A DNA stretch of 64,000 nucleotides, from the NCBI GenBank assembly GCA_964535735.1, contig CAZHTM010000003.1, positions 1 to 64,000 of the forward strand, written 5' to 3'. The notes under the pieces were generated by a model. It searched no databases, was not told where the DNA came from, and saw only the letters and a program-made list of their open reading frames with translations. Shown here piece by piece: positions 44,659-52,850 of this stretch. The stretch is from J089 sp964535735. GTDB taxonomy: Bacteria; Fidelibacterota; Marinisomatia; Marinisomatales; J089. Position numbers and translations under genes: made by a program. Every line of letters starts with the position of its first letter. The stretch's first letter is position 1.

Positions 44659-45603
44659 CTAATTGGTGGAATTGGCCTTTCCATAGGCATTGATAATCTT
44701 GCGCACCAATTCATGACGGACCACGTCGTTCTCATCCAAATGAAGGATTTTGATTCCTTCAATTTCGCCCAAGAGGTCGATGACTTCCACCAGTCCGGAT
44801 TTGGATGTTTTGGGTAAATCAATTTGGGTAATATCTCCGGTAACGATGGTCCGGGAATTCACTCCCAGTCGCGTCAGAAACATTTTCATCTGCATGGAAG
44901 TGGCGTTTTGGGCTTCATCCAAAATGATAAAGGCACGATTCAAGGTGCGACCCCGCATATACGCCAGTGGAATAATCTCAATCACATGTTTTTCCAGCAA
45001 CGGTCTTAGCCGTTCCCGAGGCATCATCTCGCCTAGGGCGTCGTATAATGGCGCCAGATAAGGATCCACTTTCTCTTTTAAATCGCCTGGTAGAAATCCC
45101 AAGTTTTCCCCGGCTTCCACCGCTGGTCGGCAGAGAATAATGCGTTCCACCTCGTGATTCTCTAATGCCGCCACGGCAAACGCCACTGCGATGAATGTTT
45201 TCCCGGTTCCCGCCGGTCCCACCGAGAACACAATATCATGTTTTCTGACCGCTTTAACATACGCTTCCTGTCCAGGCGTCCGCGGAGTTATGGCTCCTTT
45301 ACGTCCGTAATGAATGACTTGCGAGACATCGTTGGAGGCATGCCCATTCTCCACCTTGATTACGGTAACGAGGTTGGTCACATCCTTTCGAGTGAGATGT
45401 CCTTTTCGGCTTATGGTCTGGAGCATTTCATGAATGATTTCCTGAATCTGATTCACATCCGATTCATCGCCGTCCAGAATCACTTCATTACCCCGCACAA
45501 TGATTTTGGCCTCGAAACTGTCTTCTATTATGGATAAATGAGCATCTTGGGGCCCTAAAAGGATTTGTAAATCAGCGCCTTTTAATTCAATTGTCTTTTT
45601 CAA
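44659..45603 (-). CDS. phoH: PhoH-like P-loop ATPase
   Basis: 314 residues. An N-terminal KH-like region (about 5-75) is followed by the PhoH core, with Walker A VGPAGTGKTFIA, the GFLPGDLKEKVDPYLAPLYD signature, Walker B AFIILDEAQNAT and VTGDITQIDLP. It is a cytoplasmic RNA-linked ATPase. The start is a TTG, chosen because the N-terminus lines up with the family; no good ribosome site is visible. Divergent from the TatT-like gene, with only 45 bases between. Confidence 0.92.
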   Translation of the reverse strand: MKKTIELKGADLQILLGPQDAHLSIIEDSFEAKIIVRGNEVILDGDESDVNQIQEIIHEMLQTISRKGHLTRKDVTNLVTVIKVENGHASNDVSQVIHYGRKGAITPRTPGQEAYVKAVRKHDIVFSVGPAGTGKTFIAVAFAVAALENHEVERIILCRPAVEAGENLGFLPGDLKEKVDPYLAPLYDALGEMMPRERLRPLLEKHVIEIIPLAYMRGRTLNRAFIILDEAQNATSMQMKMFLTRLGVNSRTIVTGDITQIDLPKTSKSGLVEVIDLLGEIEGIKILHLDENDVVRHELVRKIINAYGKANSTN

Positions 45604-45648
45604 AACTTGATATCCATCCTAACTTTCGTGGTTAAATTTACACCCGCA

Positions 45649-46536
45649 ATGTCATTTGGACTCAAAGAACTGACCCGACGTTCCTTCTTGCCTCTGATCC
45701 TTTCCCTGGCTTTAGTGCTAATCTTTATTCAATGCGCAGGCCCGGGATACTCCATTCAGAAAAATCTGGACCAAAATGCCGAATTCCTGATGAAACAAGC
45801 TGAATCACATTGGGAGCAACGGGATAAAGAAGATTACGCCCGACGGGCGCTTCTCTTTTGGAGTAAAGCATTATTGATTTATCCTGACGATCCGGAATTG
45901 AGCATCCATTTCAGCCACGCCTGTTATTTCGTAGCCTATTACTGGGAACAGGATTCTCAACAAAAAGATCACTTATATGGAGACGCGATTACCCAGCTTG
46001 AAAAAATTCTATTTCCTCCTGTCGTAGCTGACACCGTTCAGGTTTCCAATGATTCCATCGCTGCCCAAATCAAGAGAATTGAATCCTTGCCGGAAGATCA
46101 AATCGTTCTCTTATACTGGTGGGCTAAAAATCGGGTGCATCGGTTAATTCAAAAACCGGTTGTGGAACGGATGCATGAACGGGAAGTGATTGAAACGGCT
46201 TTACACCGGATTCTAACGTCCAATCCCACATACGATTATGGAGGAATATATCGCTTGTTCGGAACGTTTTACTCAAGACTGCCCGGTGTGGACCTGGAAC
46301 GAGTGGAATCGTATTTCAAACAGGCCCGGGAAGCCTACCCCTCCTGTTATGCCACGGTGGTACAACAAGCCCGGTTTCTGGATACGAAAGCGGGAAACCG
46401 AGATCGTTTTCATGAGGAATTAACCTGGGTCATCAACCAGGACCCGACGGTGAATCCCAACATTATACCGGAAAACCTTCGCAATCAAGCCTTGGCCAAA
46501 GCGTTATTGGAACAGGAAACCTATTTATTCGAATGA
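45649..46536 (+). CDS. TatT-like (TRAP-transporter T-component) lipoprotein
   Basis: 295 residues from the ATG at 45649. A hydrophobic signal ends in FIQCAG, a lipobox, so a lipoprotein is likely. The rest is helical with TPR-like pairs, and the C-terminal YGGIYRLFGTFYSRLPG...YFKQAREAYPS...RFLDTKAGNRDRFHEELTWVI is the pattern of the TatT family, which forms trimers and accompanies TRAP transporters. No TRAP transporter genes are here. The upstream TTG (45607) would also be a possible start. Confidence 0.72.
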   Translation: MSFGLKELTRRSFLPLILSLALVLIFIQCAGPGYSIQKNLDQNAEFLMKQAESHWEQRDKEDYARRALLFWSKALLIYPDDPELSIHFSHACYFVAYYWEQDSQQKDHLYGDAITQLEKILFPPVVADTVQVSNDSIAAQIKRIESLPEDQIVLLYWWAKNRVHRLIQKPVVERMHEREVIETALHRILTSNPTYDYGGIYRLFGTFYSRLPGVDLERVESYFKQAREAYPSCYATVVQQARFLDTKAGNRDRFHEELTWVINQDPTVNPNIIPENLRNQALAKALLEQETYLFE

Positions 46537-46565
46537 ATCCTATCTGGTGAGCCGAACCCTTTGAC

Positions 46566-47147
46566 ATGAACATCCTCATTTGGGTTGTGGTCAGTTTCGT
46601 CATTGGTCTTGGCCTTCTCCTCATCCTTCCGTATCGAATCCACATAAAGGGGAAGTATATCGATACATTGGAAAAACGGAAATGGAATGGTCTCATACAA
46701 GTGGGAACAACCCGGTTTGGTATCCAAATCCGATCCTCACAGTACAAGACGATTGAGTTCGGCCCCTACCACCATCCCTGGTTCTCACATGAACGCCGCA
46801 CCAAAACCCGAACGGCGAAAGCTAAGTCCAAACCGCGTATGCGTAAGCGTTCCTGGAAAAAAATACCTTCACAGGAATGGGTGAAACTGATAGAATCCAC
46901 CCTTGATTTTCAGTCTCTCAACTTGGAAGGTCAGATTGGATTTACCAATCCCATGACCACTGGTATCGTTTATGGAATCGCCTCCTATCTGACCTCGCTA
47001 CCTGGAATGTCCAAATTCCATCTCCAAATTCAGCCTCAATTTCAACTTCTACCAAACACGCAATTGATCGGTCATTTAACCTTTCAATTCCGTCCGTTGA
47101 TCGTTCTCTGGCATGGGGGAAAGACAATGGTTAAATTACATGACTAA
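46566..47147 (+). CDS. DUF2953 (YtfI-like) membrane protein
   Basis: 193 residues. An N-terminal membrane helix (about 3-22) is followed by basic, beta-strand-rich sequence with a lysine/arginine-rich segment (78-98), and NLEGQIGFTNPMTTGIVYGI in the DUF2953 style. It lies 12 bases upstream of a YtfJ/GerW gene, the same pairing as ytfI-ytfJ in Bacillus, which is the strongest support. Function unknown. Confidence 0.72.
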   Translation: MNILIWVVVSFVIGLGLLLILPYRIHIKGKYIDTLEKRKWNGLIQVGTTRFGIQIRSSQYKTIEFGPYHHPWFSHERRTKTRTAKAKSKPRMRKRSWKKIPSQEWVKLIESTLDFQSLNLEGQIGFTNPMTTGIVYGIASYLTSLPGMSKFHLQIQPQFQLLPNTQLIGHLTFQFRPLIVLWHGGKTMVKLHD

Positions 47148-47159
47148 AAAGGGGTTATT

Positions 47160-47567
47160 ATGCATATATCAGAATTGATTAAAACCACACTAGATGAACT
47201 GCAGGATTTAATGATTTCCCGAACAGTTGTGGGAGAACCGGTAAAAGCCGGGGACCATACCGTGATACCGGTTTCTCATGTTACATTTGGCTTTGGCGGT
47301 GGGGGTAGTGAATCCTCAAAATCCGCATCCAAACCTGTGGAAGGCCAGGGTATCGGCGGGGGCTGGTCCATTAAGCCAATCGGATTCGTGGTTGTGGGAC
47401 CCGATGGCGCCAAATTGTTGACCATCGGTGAAAAAGAAAGCGCTGTTACCAAATTAATTGATCTTGCGCCCAAAGTTGTAGAAACCGTTAAAGATTTTGT
47501 GAATTCCCGCAAAGATAAAGAAGAGTCCTCCGCAACGGAAGATTCCAAAACCAAAGCGGAAAACTAA
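47160..47567 (+). CDS. GerW/YtfJ-family protein
   Basis: 135 residues with AGGGG before the ATG. Contains the family's VGEPVKAGDHTVIPVSHVTFGFGGGGSE and the later GWSIKPIGFVVVGPDGAKLLTI, separated by a glycine-rich stretch. In Bacillus YtfJ (GerW) is linked to sporulation and germination, but the family is widespread in non-spore-formers, where its job is not known. Co-transcribed with the DUF2953 gene and the CBS gene that follows. Confidence 0.9.
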   Translation: MHISELIKTTLDELQDLMISRTVVGEPVKAGDHTVIPVSHVTFGFGGGGSESSKSASKPVEGQGIGGGWSIKPIGFVVVGPDGAKLLTIGEKESAVTKLIDLAPKVVETVKDFVNSRKDKEESSATEDSKTKAEN

Positions 47568-47578
47568 AGGAGAGTTCC

Positions 47579-47977
47579 ATGAGTCGACCATTAAACGTGA
47601 AGGATTATATGGCCAAGGATTGTATCACGTTTTCCCCGGACCAGAATGTGCTCGAGGCCATTCAAATCCTGTTGAAAAACAAGATTTCCGGAGCTCCCGT
47701 GGTAGAGGATGATGACATTATTGTGGGCATCTTATCGGAGAAGGACTGTCTTCCCGTCATATTGGAGGCCTCATACCACAATGATCCGGGTAAACTCGTG
47801 CGGGATTTGATGTCCACCCAGGTAACCACAGTGGATGCAGACGCTAGTCTAATGGATGTGGCGGAAAAATTCATTACCACCAGGTTTCGGAGATTTCCGG
47901 TGGTGGAAAAAAATAAACTGGTGGGGCAGATTAGTCGACGGGACGTGTTAAGGGCGATTGAAGCCTTGCGAACCTAA
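47579..47977 (+). CDS. Two-CBS-domain protein
   Basis: 132 residues with AAAGGAGAG before the ATG. It is a tandem pair of CBS domains (about 8-62 and 75-130), the second ending in RRFPVVEKNKLVGQISRRDVL. CBS pairs bind adenosyl nucleotides and usually regulate partner proteins. No enzyme domain is fused. Last gene of a three- or four-gene operon with a terminator at 48001-48031. Confidence 0.9.
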   Translation: MSRPLNVKDYMAKDCITFSPDQNVLEAIQILLKNKISGAPVVEDDDIIVGILSEKDCLPVILEASYHNDPGKLVRDLMSTQVTTVDADASLMDVAEKFITTRFRRFPVVEKNKLVGQISRRDVLRAIEALRT

Positions 47978-48000
47978 TCCTAAACTAACGGGATATTTCA

Positions 48001-48031
48001 AGGGTGAAGTCGTTGAACTTCACCCTTTTTT
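48001..48031 (+). terminator. Terminator of the CBS gene
   Basis: AGGGTGAAGT (48001-48010) pairs with ACTTCACCCT (48017-48026), followed by TTTTT. Its right arm, together with about 20 bases beyond, is copied again at 49104-49135. Confidence 0.9.
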
Positions 48032-48047
48032 ATTGTCTAAACTGAGC
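48016..48047 (+). repeat. Direct repeat, left copy (flanks the REP/RAYT island)
   Basis: A 32-base stretch covering the right arm and tail of the terminator. It matches 49104-49135 at 30 of 32 positions, the first 25 without a mismatch. The two copies enclose the REP hairpins and the RAYT gene. Confidence 0.85.
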
Positions 48048-48132
48048 TTTCCTGGTCGTTAACGTCCTTGAACATTCAGCACGGCTATCCCGGGTGCAAC
48101 AATTGCAATAGCTTGCTACGCGTACCATCCTC

Positions 48133-48155
48133 GTGACACGGCTCTGCCATGTAAC
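48133..48155 (+). repeat. REP hairpin A1 (degenerate arms)
   Basis: A 23-base inverted repeat with core GCTCTGC and right arm CATGTAAC; the left arm GTGACACG is slightly decayed. Pairs with B1, 58 bases further on. Confidence 0.75.
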
Positions 48156-48190
48156 GGAATCATCAATCGATGTTCGCCGTAAATAATTGG

Positions 48191-48213
48191 GTTACAACGC
48201 AGAGCGTTGTAAC
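48191..48213 (+). repeat. REP hairpin B1
   Basis: A perfect 23-base inverted repeat: arms GTTACAAC/GTTGTAAC around GCAGAGC, the reverse complement of the core in the A-type copies. So B is an A-type unit in the opposite orientation with different but complementary arms. Confidence 0.85.
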
Positions 48214-48293
48214 CAGTTTTATGGAATAAGTTGCTCTCATTAAAACTACCCGCCCTTGTTGTAATACTCAACCCACGGACCCTCGGGACCCTC

Positions 48294-48316
48294 GTTACAT
48301 GGCTCTGCCATGTAAC
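48294..48316 (+). repeat. REP hairpin A2
   Basis: A perfect inverted repeat: arms GTTACATG/CATGTAAC around GCTCTGC. Paired with B2, which starts 38 bases downstream. Confidence 0.85.
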
Positions 48317-48331
48317 GCAAATCAAACACCC

Positions 48332-48354
48332 GACACAACGCAGAGCGTTGTGTC
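48332..48354 (+). repeat. REP hairpin B2 (arm variant)
   Basis: Arms GACACAAC/GTTGTGTC around GCAGAGC. Both arms differ from B1 in matching ways (GACAC with GTGTC), so base pairing is kept: a compensatory change. Confidence 0.85.
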
Positions 48355-48399
48355 GAGGTGAAGCAGAGTAAAGGTTTTTAACCCGCGGGTATTTGTTTA

Positions 48400-48936
48400 T
48401 TAATCAGAAAACCGGGTGATTGATATTTTGGCGGCAAGCCCCGCAAAGTTCCTTGCGCTTGAATAGAACCAATCCTCGGGACGGCTTACATAACCTTTAC
48501 GAACAGGATTGAGATGTATATAATCCATTTTTTGTTGAAATATTTCCATCGTTTGGATTTGTTTCGGTGAATAACCACCCTGCCAGAATTGATAATCGGA
48601 ATCCTGGCGGTTTGGCGATTTTGCCTGATGTAAAGCATCTAAGATATCTGTTTGTTTCCGCGATTTGTAATAGTCGATAATTCGCCGGGCTGTATAGGAT
48701 TTAAAACGTATCATATTCTTTATTATTTGATCTGACTGCAGAATCAGATGTAAATGATCATGCATGATAACATAGCTATACAACCTGATGGATCGTTCGT
48801 TTTGTAAAAACTGCAATGATTGAAGAACGATCTCTTTAACCGGGACGGGCGTCAATAGCGACATCCATTCTACTACTGTACAGGTAACAAAATACGGGTA
48901 CTCCGGTTCATATACTTTATAACGATTTCGTGTCAT
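48400..48936 (-). CDS. RAYT: REP-associated tyrosine transposase
   Basis: 178 residues of the Y1-transposase superfamily. The HUH metal-binding motif is HDHLHLIL (residues 59-66), and the catalytic tyrosine is in MDYIHLNPVRKGYV. Unlike IS200/IS605 TnpA this type is a single-copy domesticated enzyme tied to REP hairpins. Four REPs lie on one side and two on the other within 400 bases, which confirms the type. RAYTs cut and join single-stranded REP DNA. The gene looks intact and could still move or amplify these repeats. Confidence 0.93.
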   Translation of the reverse strand: MTRNRYKVYEPEYPYFVTCTVVEWMSLLTPVPVKEIVLQSLQFLQNERSIRLYSYVIMHDHLHLILQSDQIIKNMIRFKSYTARRIIDYYKSRKQTDILDALHQAKSPNRQDSDYQFWQGGYSPKQIQTMEIFQQKMDYIHLNPVRKGYVSRPEDWFYSSARNFAGLAAKISITRFSD

Positions 48937-49015
48937 AGAATTCCAAAATTTATATTATTTGTACCCTCCGTTACAAAGCTTGGTCCTCGTATACACGCCT
49001 CCATCAACTATCCTC

Positions 49016-49038
49016 GTTACATGGCTCTGCCGTGTAAC
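49016..49038 (+). repeat. REP hairpin A3
   Basis: Arms GTTACATG/CGTGTAAC around GCTCTGC; one G-T wobble in the stem. Paired with B3, 58 bases downstream, like A1/B1. Confidence 0.85.
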
Positions 49039-49073
49039 AGAATTATCAGTCGATGTTCGCCGTAAATAATTGG

Positions 49074-49096
49074 GTTACAACGCAGAGCGTTGCAAC
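49074..49096 (+). repeat. REP hairpin B3
   Basis: Arms GTTACAAC/GTTGCAAC around GCAGAGC. The A3-B3 unit repeats the A1-B1 unit almost base for base over about 85 bases. Confidence 0.85.
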
Positions 49097-49103
49097 CAGT
49101 TTT

Positions 49104-49135
49104 AACTTCACCCTTTTTTATTGTCTAAGCTGAAC
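49104..49135 (+). repeat. Direct repeat, right copy
   Basis: Near-identical to 48016-48047 (30 of 32 bases). Here it is fused directly to the B3 repeat unit and lacks the left arm of the terminator, so it is a copied fragment. It lies just beyond the stop of aspS. Confidence 0.85.
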
Positions 49136-49144
49136 ATTAAATAT

Positions 49145-50908
49145 CTAGTGTGACTTATCCTTGCGGACAATCGCAATTCCCAACTCATCCAATTGCCGCT
49201 GGGAAACTTCGCTAGGTGATTCATCCATGAGCGACGACGCTGAGGTGGTTTTGGGAAACGCAATGACATCCCGGATATTGGTTGTTTTGCACAGGAGCAT
49301 TACGAATCGATCAAATCCAAAGGCAATTCCACCATGGGGTGGTGCGCCGTAACGCAAGGCTTCAAGTAAAAAGCCGAATTTCTCCTGCGCTTCTTGCTCT
49401 GAAATTCCCAAATGGCGAAATACCTGATCCTGCACCTCCCGCTGGTGAATACGAATCGATCCGCCAGCGACTTCATATCCGTTGATTACCAGGTCATACC
49501 CCCGGGAATAGACTTGATCGGGCGCAGTTGCCATTTTGGGAAGGTCTTCCAGTTTCGGAGAGGTGAACGGATGATGAACCGCCACATACCGGCCGTCGTC
49601 TTCATCCCATTCAAACATGGGCATGTCCACCACCCAACAGGGTTTAAACTCATCAGGTGAAGCCAGGTTTTCCCGCCGGGCGATTTCCGTTCTCAGCGCG
49701 CCCATGGCTGTTTGCGCCACTCGTTTGGCATCACCAATAAGGAAGAGGATCGAACCATCGGGGAGAGAAAGATCACGTATTAATCGATCTTGAAGATCTG
49801 GATTGAAAAATTTGGAAATCCCCCCGGTGAGTTGCGCTTCATTTACTTTCATCCAGGCTAGCCCTTTGGCGCCAAAGGACTTTACATGGTCTGTTAGGCC
49901 GTCAATGACTTTCCGGGAATAGGATTCCCCGTTAGGAACCACAAGGCCTTTCACCGTTTCCGCCGACTTAAACGCCTGAAAATCAGATTCGTCGGTATAC
50001 GTTTTTACATCCTGAAGCGGTAAGTCATAGCGCAGATCCGGTTTGTCGGTTCCGTAGGTGTCCATGGCTTCGTTAAAGGTCAGGACCGGAAATGTGTCCG
50101 GGAGTTCTACCCCCAGGATGGCACGAAACACTTCCCGGGTCAATCCTTCACTCACCGCCTGGATATCCGCCTCGTCCACAAATGACATTTCAATATCGAT
50201 TTGGGTAAACTCCGGCTGACGATCGGCCCGCAAATCTTCATCCCGGAAACATTTCACAATTTGAAAATACCGGTCGAAACCCGCAATCATAAGCAACTGT
50301 TTATAGGTTTGGGGCGATTGGGGAAGGGCGTAGAATTTTCCCCGGTGGATGCGGCTGGGAACCAGGTAATCTCGGGCTCCTTCCGGTGTCGATTTCATGA
50401 GCACCGGAGTTTCAATCTCAAAAAATCCGTTCCGGTCCAGATACTGACGGACAACCTGAGCCGCCCGGTGACGGACCGCCAGAGTCGATTGCAATTCTTC
50501 CGTCCGTAATTCCAAATACCGGTATTTGAGCCGCAAATCTTCCAACGCCGCTTCCCGGTCGGTAATTACAAACGGCAACGGGTCCGCTTCGCTGAGCAAT
50601 TCCATTGAGGCAACCATCACCTCAATTTCGCCGGTGGCCATATTGGGATTAACGGCCTGATCGGCACGATGCTGAACCGTACCCTGAATCGACAATACAT
50701 CTTCCATCGATAATTTCTTCGCCTGGTTCAAGTCCCCCTGAAAATGCTCCGAATCGAAGACAATCTGAGTTTTTCCATGGCGATCCCGAAGATCCACAAA
50801 AATAATCTGTCCATGAAGCCGGACGGAATTGACCCATCCATTTAATACCACCCGAGTTCCTACAGCTTCAGCTGTCAGTTCACCACAGGTATGTGTTCGT
50901 TTCATCAT
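49145..50908 (-). CDS. aspS: Aspartyl-tRNA synthetase
   Basis: 587 residues. The N-terminal OB-fold anticodon-binding domain (about 15-110) is followed by the class II core with motif 2 (FRDEDLRADRQPEFTQIDIEMSF) and motif 3 (GIAFGFDRFVMLL), plus the bacterial GAD insert. It charges tRNA-Asp, and perhaps also tRNA-Asn; whether it is the discriminating type cannot be told. Single gene; the 3' end abuts the REP island. Confidence 0.96.
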   Translation of the reverse strand: MMKRTHTCGELTAEAVGTRVVLNGWVNSVRLHGQIIFVDLRDRHGKTQIVFDSEHFQGDLNQAKKLSMEDVLSIQGTVQHRADQAVNPNMATGEIEVMVASMELLSEADPLPFVITDREAALEDLRLKYRYLELRTEELQSTLAVRHRAAQVVRQYLDRNGFFEIETPVLMKSTPEGARDYLVPSRIHRGKFYALPQSPQTYKQLLMIAGFDRYFQIVKCFRDEDLRADRQPEFTQIDIEMSFVDEADIQAVSEGLTREVFRAILGVELPDTFPVLTFNEAMDTYGTDKPDLRYDLPLQDVKTYTDESDFQAFKSAETVKGLVVPNGESYSRKVIDGLTDHVKSFGAKGLAWMKVNEAQLTGGISKFFNPDLQDRLIRDLSLPDGSILFLIGDAKRVAQTAMGALRTEIARRENLASPDEFKPCWVVDMPMFEWDEDDGRYVAVHHPFTSPKLEDLPKMATAPDQVYSRGYDLVINGYEVAGGSIRIHQREVQDQVFRHLGISEQEAQEKFGFLLEALRYGAPPHGGIAFGFDRFVMLLCKTTNIRDVIAFPKTTSASSLMDESPSEVSQRQLDELGIAIVRKDKSH

Positions 50909-50993
50909 AGTACTCGATAATGTGATTATTGTTATTTAGAATGTTAACGCCGCTGGCAATCCAGATTCAATCAGAAGACTCGATATAAACGAA

Positions 50994-51020
50994 AAACCGC
51001 CTGAGGCAAACAGGCGGTTT
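50994..51020 (-). terminator. Terminator of the atp operon
   Basis: AAACCGCCTG pairs with CAGGCGGTTT (50994-51003 with 51011-51020), with loop AGGCAAA and T-rich flanks on the minus strand. It lies 26 bases beyond the atpC stop. Confidence 0.9.
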
Positions 51021-51045
51021 CGGGAATTGAATCTGATTCCAATCT

Positions 51046-51435
51046 TTATTGTACAATCTGCAGGCGATTCATGGCCCGCGCCAGGGAAGCCTTGGCCCGA
51101 ATGCGGTCCGCATTTTCCTGCTTCAGCCTCATTTCGGCGCGTTCCAGCGCTTTTTTAGCCCGTTCCACATCAATTTCCTCCTGGAATTCCGCCGTTTCCA
51201 CCAGCAATAAAACTTTATCGCCTTTGATTTCCGCATATCCCCCGCTGGTGGCCAGCCAACAGTCTCCGCCGTTTCCGGAAATTTTCACTGGTCCTATGTC
51301 CAGAGCAATCATCGCTTCCGCGTGGCCGCCCAAAACTCCAAAGGAGCCGTCCACTCCGGGACAACGCACATAGGATATATCTTTTTCCTTGATAACCCGG
51401 GTGGGTGTCACAATTTCCAGTTCAAAAGTACGCAT
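51046..51435 (-). CDS. atpC: ATP synthase epsilon subunit
   Basis: 129 residues. N-terminal beta-sandwich (FELEIVTPTRVIKEKDISYVRCPGVDGSFGVLGGHAEAMIAL) and C-terminal helical hairpin (AKKALERAEMRLK...). It is the rotor's inhibitory subunit in F1. Its ATG overlaps the atpD stop by one base. Last gene of the atp operon. Confidence 0.95.
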   Translation of the reverse strand: MRTFELEIVTPTRVIKEKDISYVRCPGVDGSFGVLGGHAEAMIALDIGPVKISGNGGDCWLATSGGYAEIKGDKVLLLVETAEFQEEIDVERAKKALERAEMRLKQENADRIRAKASLARAMNRLQIVQ

Positions 51436-52835
51436 CAGGCAGCGACCAGTTTTTTACCTTTTTCAATGGCTTCGTCGATGGTTCCCACATACCGAAACGC
51501 CTGCTCCGGTAAATCGTCCACTTCGCCGTTCAGAATCGCTTCAAAGCCGCTCACGGTATCTTCCAGGGTAACATACCGCCCTTCACTGCCCGTAAATTGC
51601 TCGGCCACGAAGAAAGGTTGTGACATAAAGCCCTGGATTTTCCGGGCGCGAGCCACGGTCAGTTTATCTTCGTCGGACAACTCATCCATTCCCAAAATGG
51701 CGATAATGTCGTTCAATTCACGATATTTCTGCAGAATCTGCTGCACGGACCGGGCCACACCGTAGTGCCGTTCCCCAACCACACGGGGATCCAAAATCCG
51801 GGAGGTGGATGCCAACGGATCAACCGCCGGATAAATACCTAGCTCCGCAATTTTCCGTTCTAGCACGGTCGTGGCATCCAGGTGGGCGAAGGTGTTTGCG
51901 GGAGCCGGGTCAGTCAGGTCATCCGCGGGGACATATACGGCCTGAACGGAAGTGATGGACCCCTTTTTCGTACTGGTAATCCGTTCCTGCAAAGCGCCCA
52001 TTTCCGTGGCCAAGGTCGGTTGATACCCTACGGCGGAAGGCATACGGCCTAACAGAGCTGATACCTCTGATCCAGCCTGCGTGAATCGGAAAATATTGTC
52101 CATAAAGAACAGTACATCCCGTCCTTCTTCATCGCGGAAATATTCCGCCATGGTCAATCCGGAAAGAGCCACGCGCAACCGGGCTCCGGGGGGTTCATTC
52201 ATCTGACCAAAGACCATCACGGTCTTGGATATCACCCCTGATTCCGTCATTTCCCGGTATAAGTCATTTCCTTCACGGGTCCGTTCGCCCACACCGGCAA
52301 AAACGGAATATCCACCATGTTCCGTGGCGATATTGCGAATCAGCTCCTGAATCAACACGGTTTTACCCACACCGGCACCGCCGAATAATCCTGTTTTTCC
52401 ACCACGGGTGTAGGGTTCCATTAAATCCACAACTTTAATTCCCGTTACCAGGACTTCCGTGGTCGTGGTCAATTCTTCCAGTTTGGGCGCATCCCGGTGA
52501 ATGGGTTTCACTTTTAAATCAGGGAGGGGTTCTTTCCCATCAATGGTATTCCCCAGAACGTCAAATAAGCGACCCAAGGTATCCTGGCCGGTGGGCACGG
52601 AAATAGGCTGTCCCGTATTCACAACCTCTACACCCCGGGCCAAGCCATCCGTAGAATCCATCGCGATTGTGCGTACAATCGAATTTCCCAGATGCTGGGC
52701 CACTTCCAGGATCAGTTTGGAATCGCCCCGGTCCACTTCCAGGGCATTTAAAATTTCCGGCAAGTGGCCATCTTCAAATACGACGTCCACTACCGCACCC
52801 ATAATCTGTAAAATTTTACCCGTTTTGGAGTTCAT
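51435..52835 (-). CDS. atpD: ATP synthase beta subunit
   Basis: 466 residues. Walker A GGAGVGKTVLIQELI, the catalytic GERTREGND and the DELSDEDKL signature are present. Carries the catalytic sites of F1. Located between atpG and atpC as in most bacteria. Confidence 0.98.
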   Translation of the reverse strand: MNSKTGKILQIMGAVVDVVFEDGHLPEILNALEVDRGDSKLILEVAQHLGNSIVRTIAMDSTDGLARGVEVVNTGQPISVPTGQDTLGRLFDVLGNTIDGKEPLPDLKVKPIHRDAPKLEELTTTTEVLVTGIKVVDLMEPYTRGGKTGLFGGAGVGKTVLIQELIRNIATEHGGYSVFAGVGERTREGNDLYREMTESGVISKTVMVFGQMNEPPGARLRVALSGLTMAEYFRDEEGRDVLFFMDNIFRFTQAGSEVSALLGRMPSAVGYQPTLATEMGALQERITSTKKGSITSVQAVYVPADDLTDPAPANTFAHLDATTVLERKIAELGIYPAVDPLASTSRILDPRVVGERHYGVARSVQQILQKYRELNDIIAILGMDELSDEDKLTVARARKIQGFMSQPFFVAEQFTGSEGRYVTLEDTVSGFEAILNGEVDDLPEQAFRYVGTIDEAIEKGKKLVAA

Positions 52836-52850
52836 TCACGTTCCTCGTTA

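Noticed and set aside
48294..49096. CRISPR array
   Set aside because: The repeats are hairpins in alternating orientation at unequal spacing around a transposase, without regular unique spacers or cas genes.
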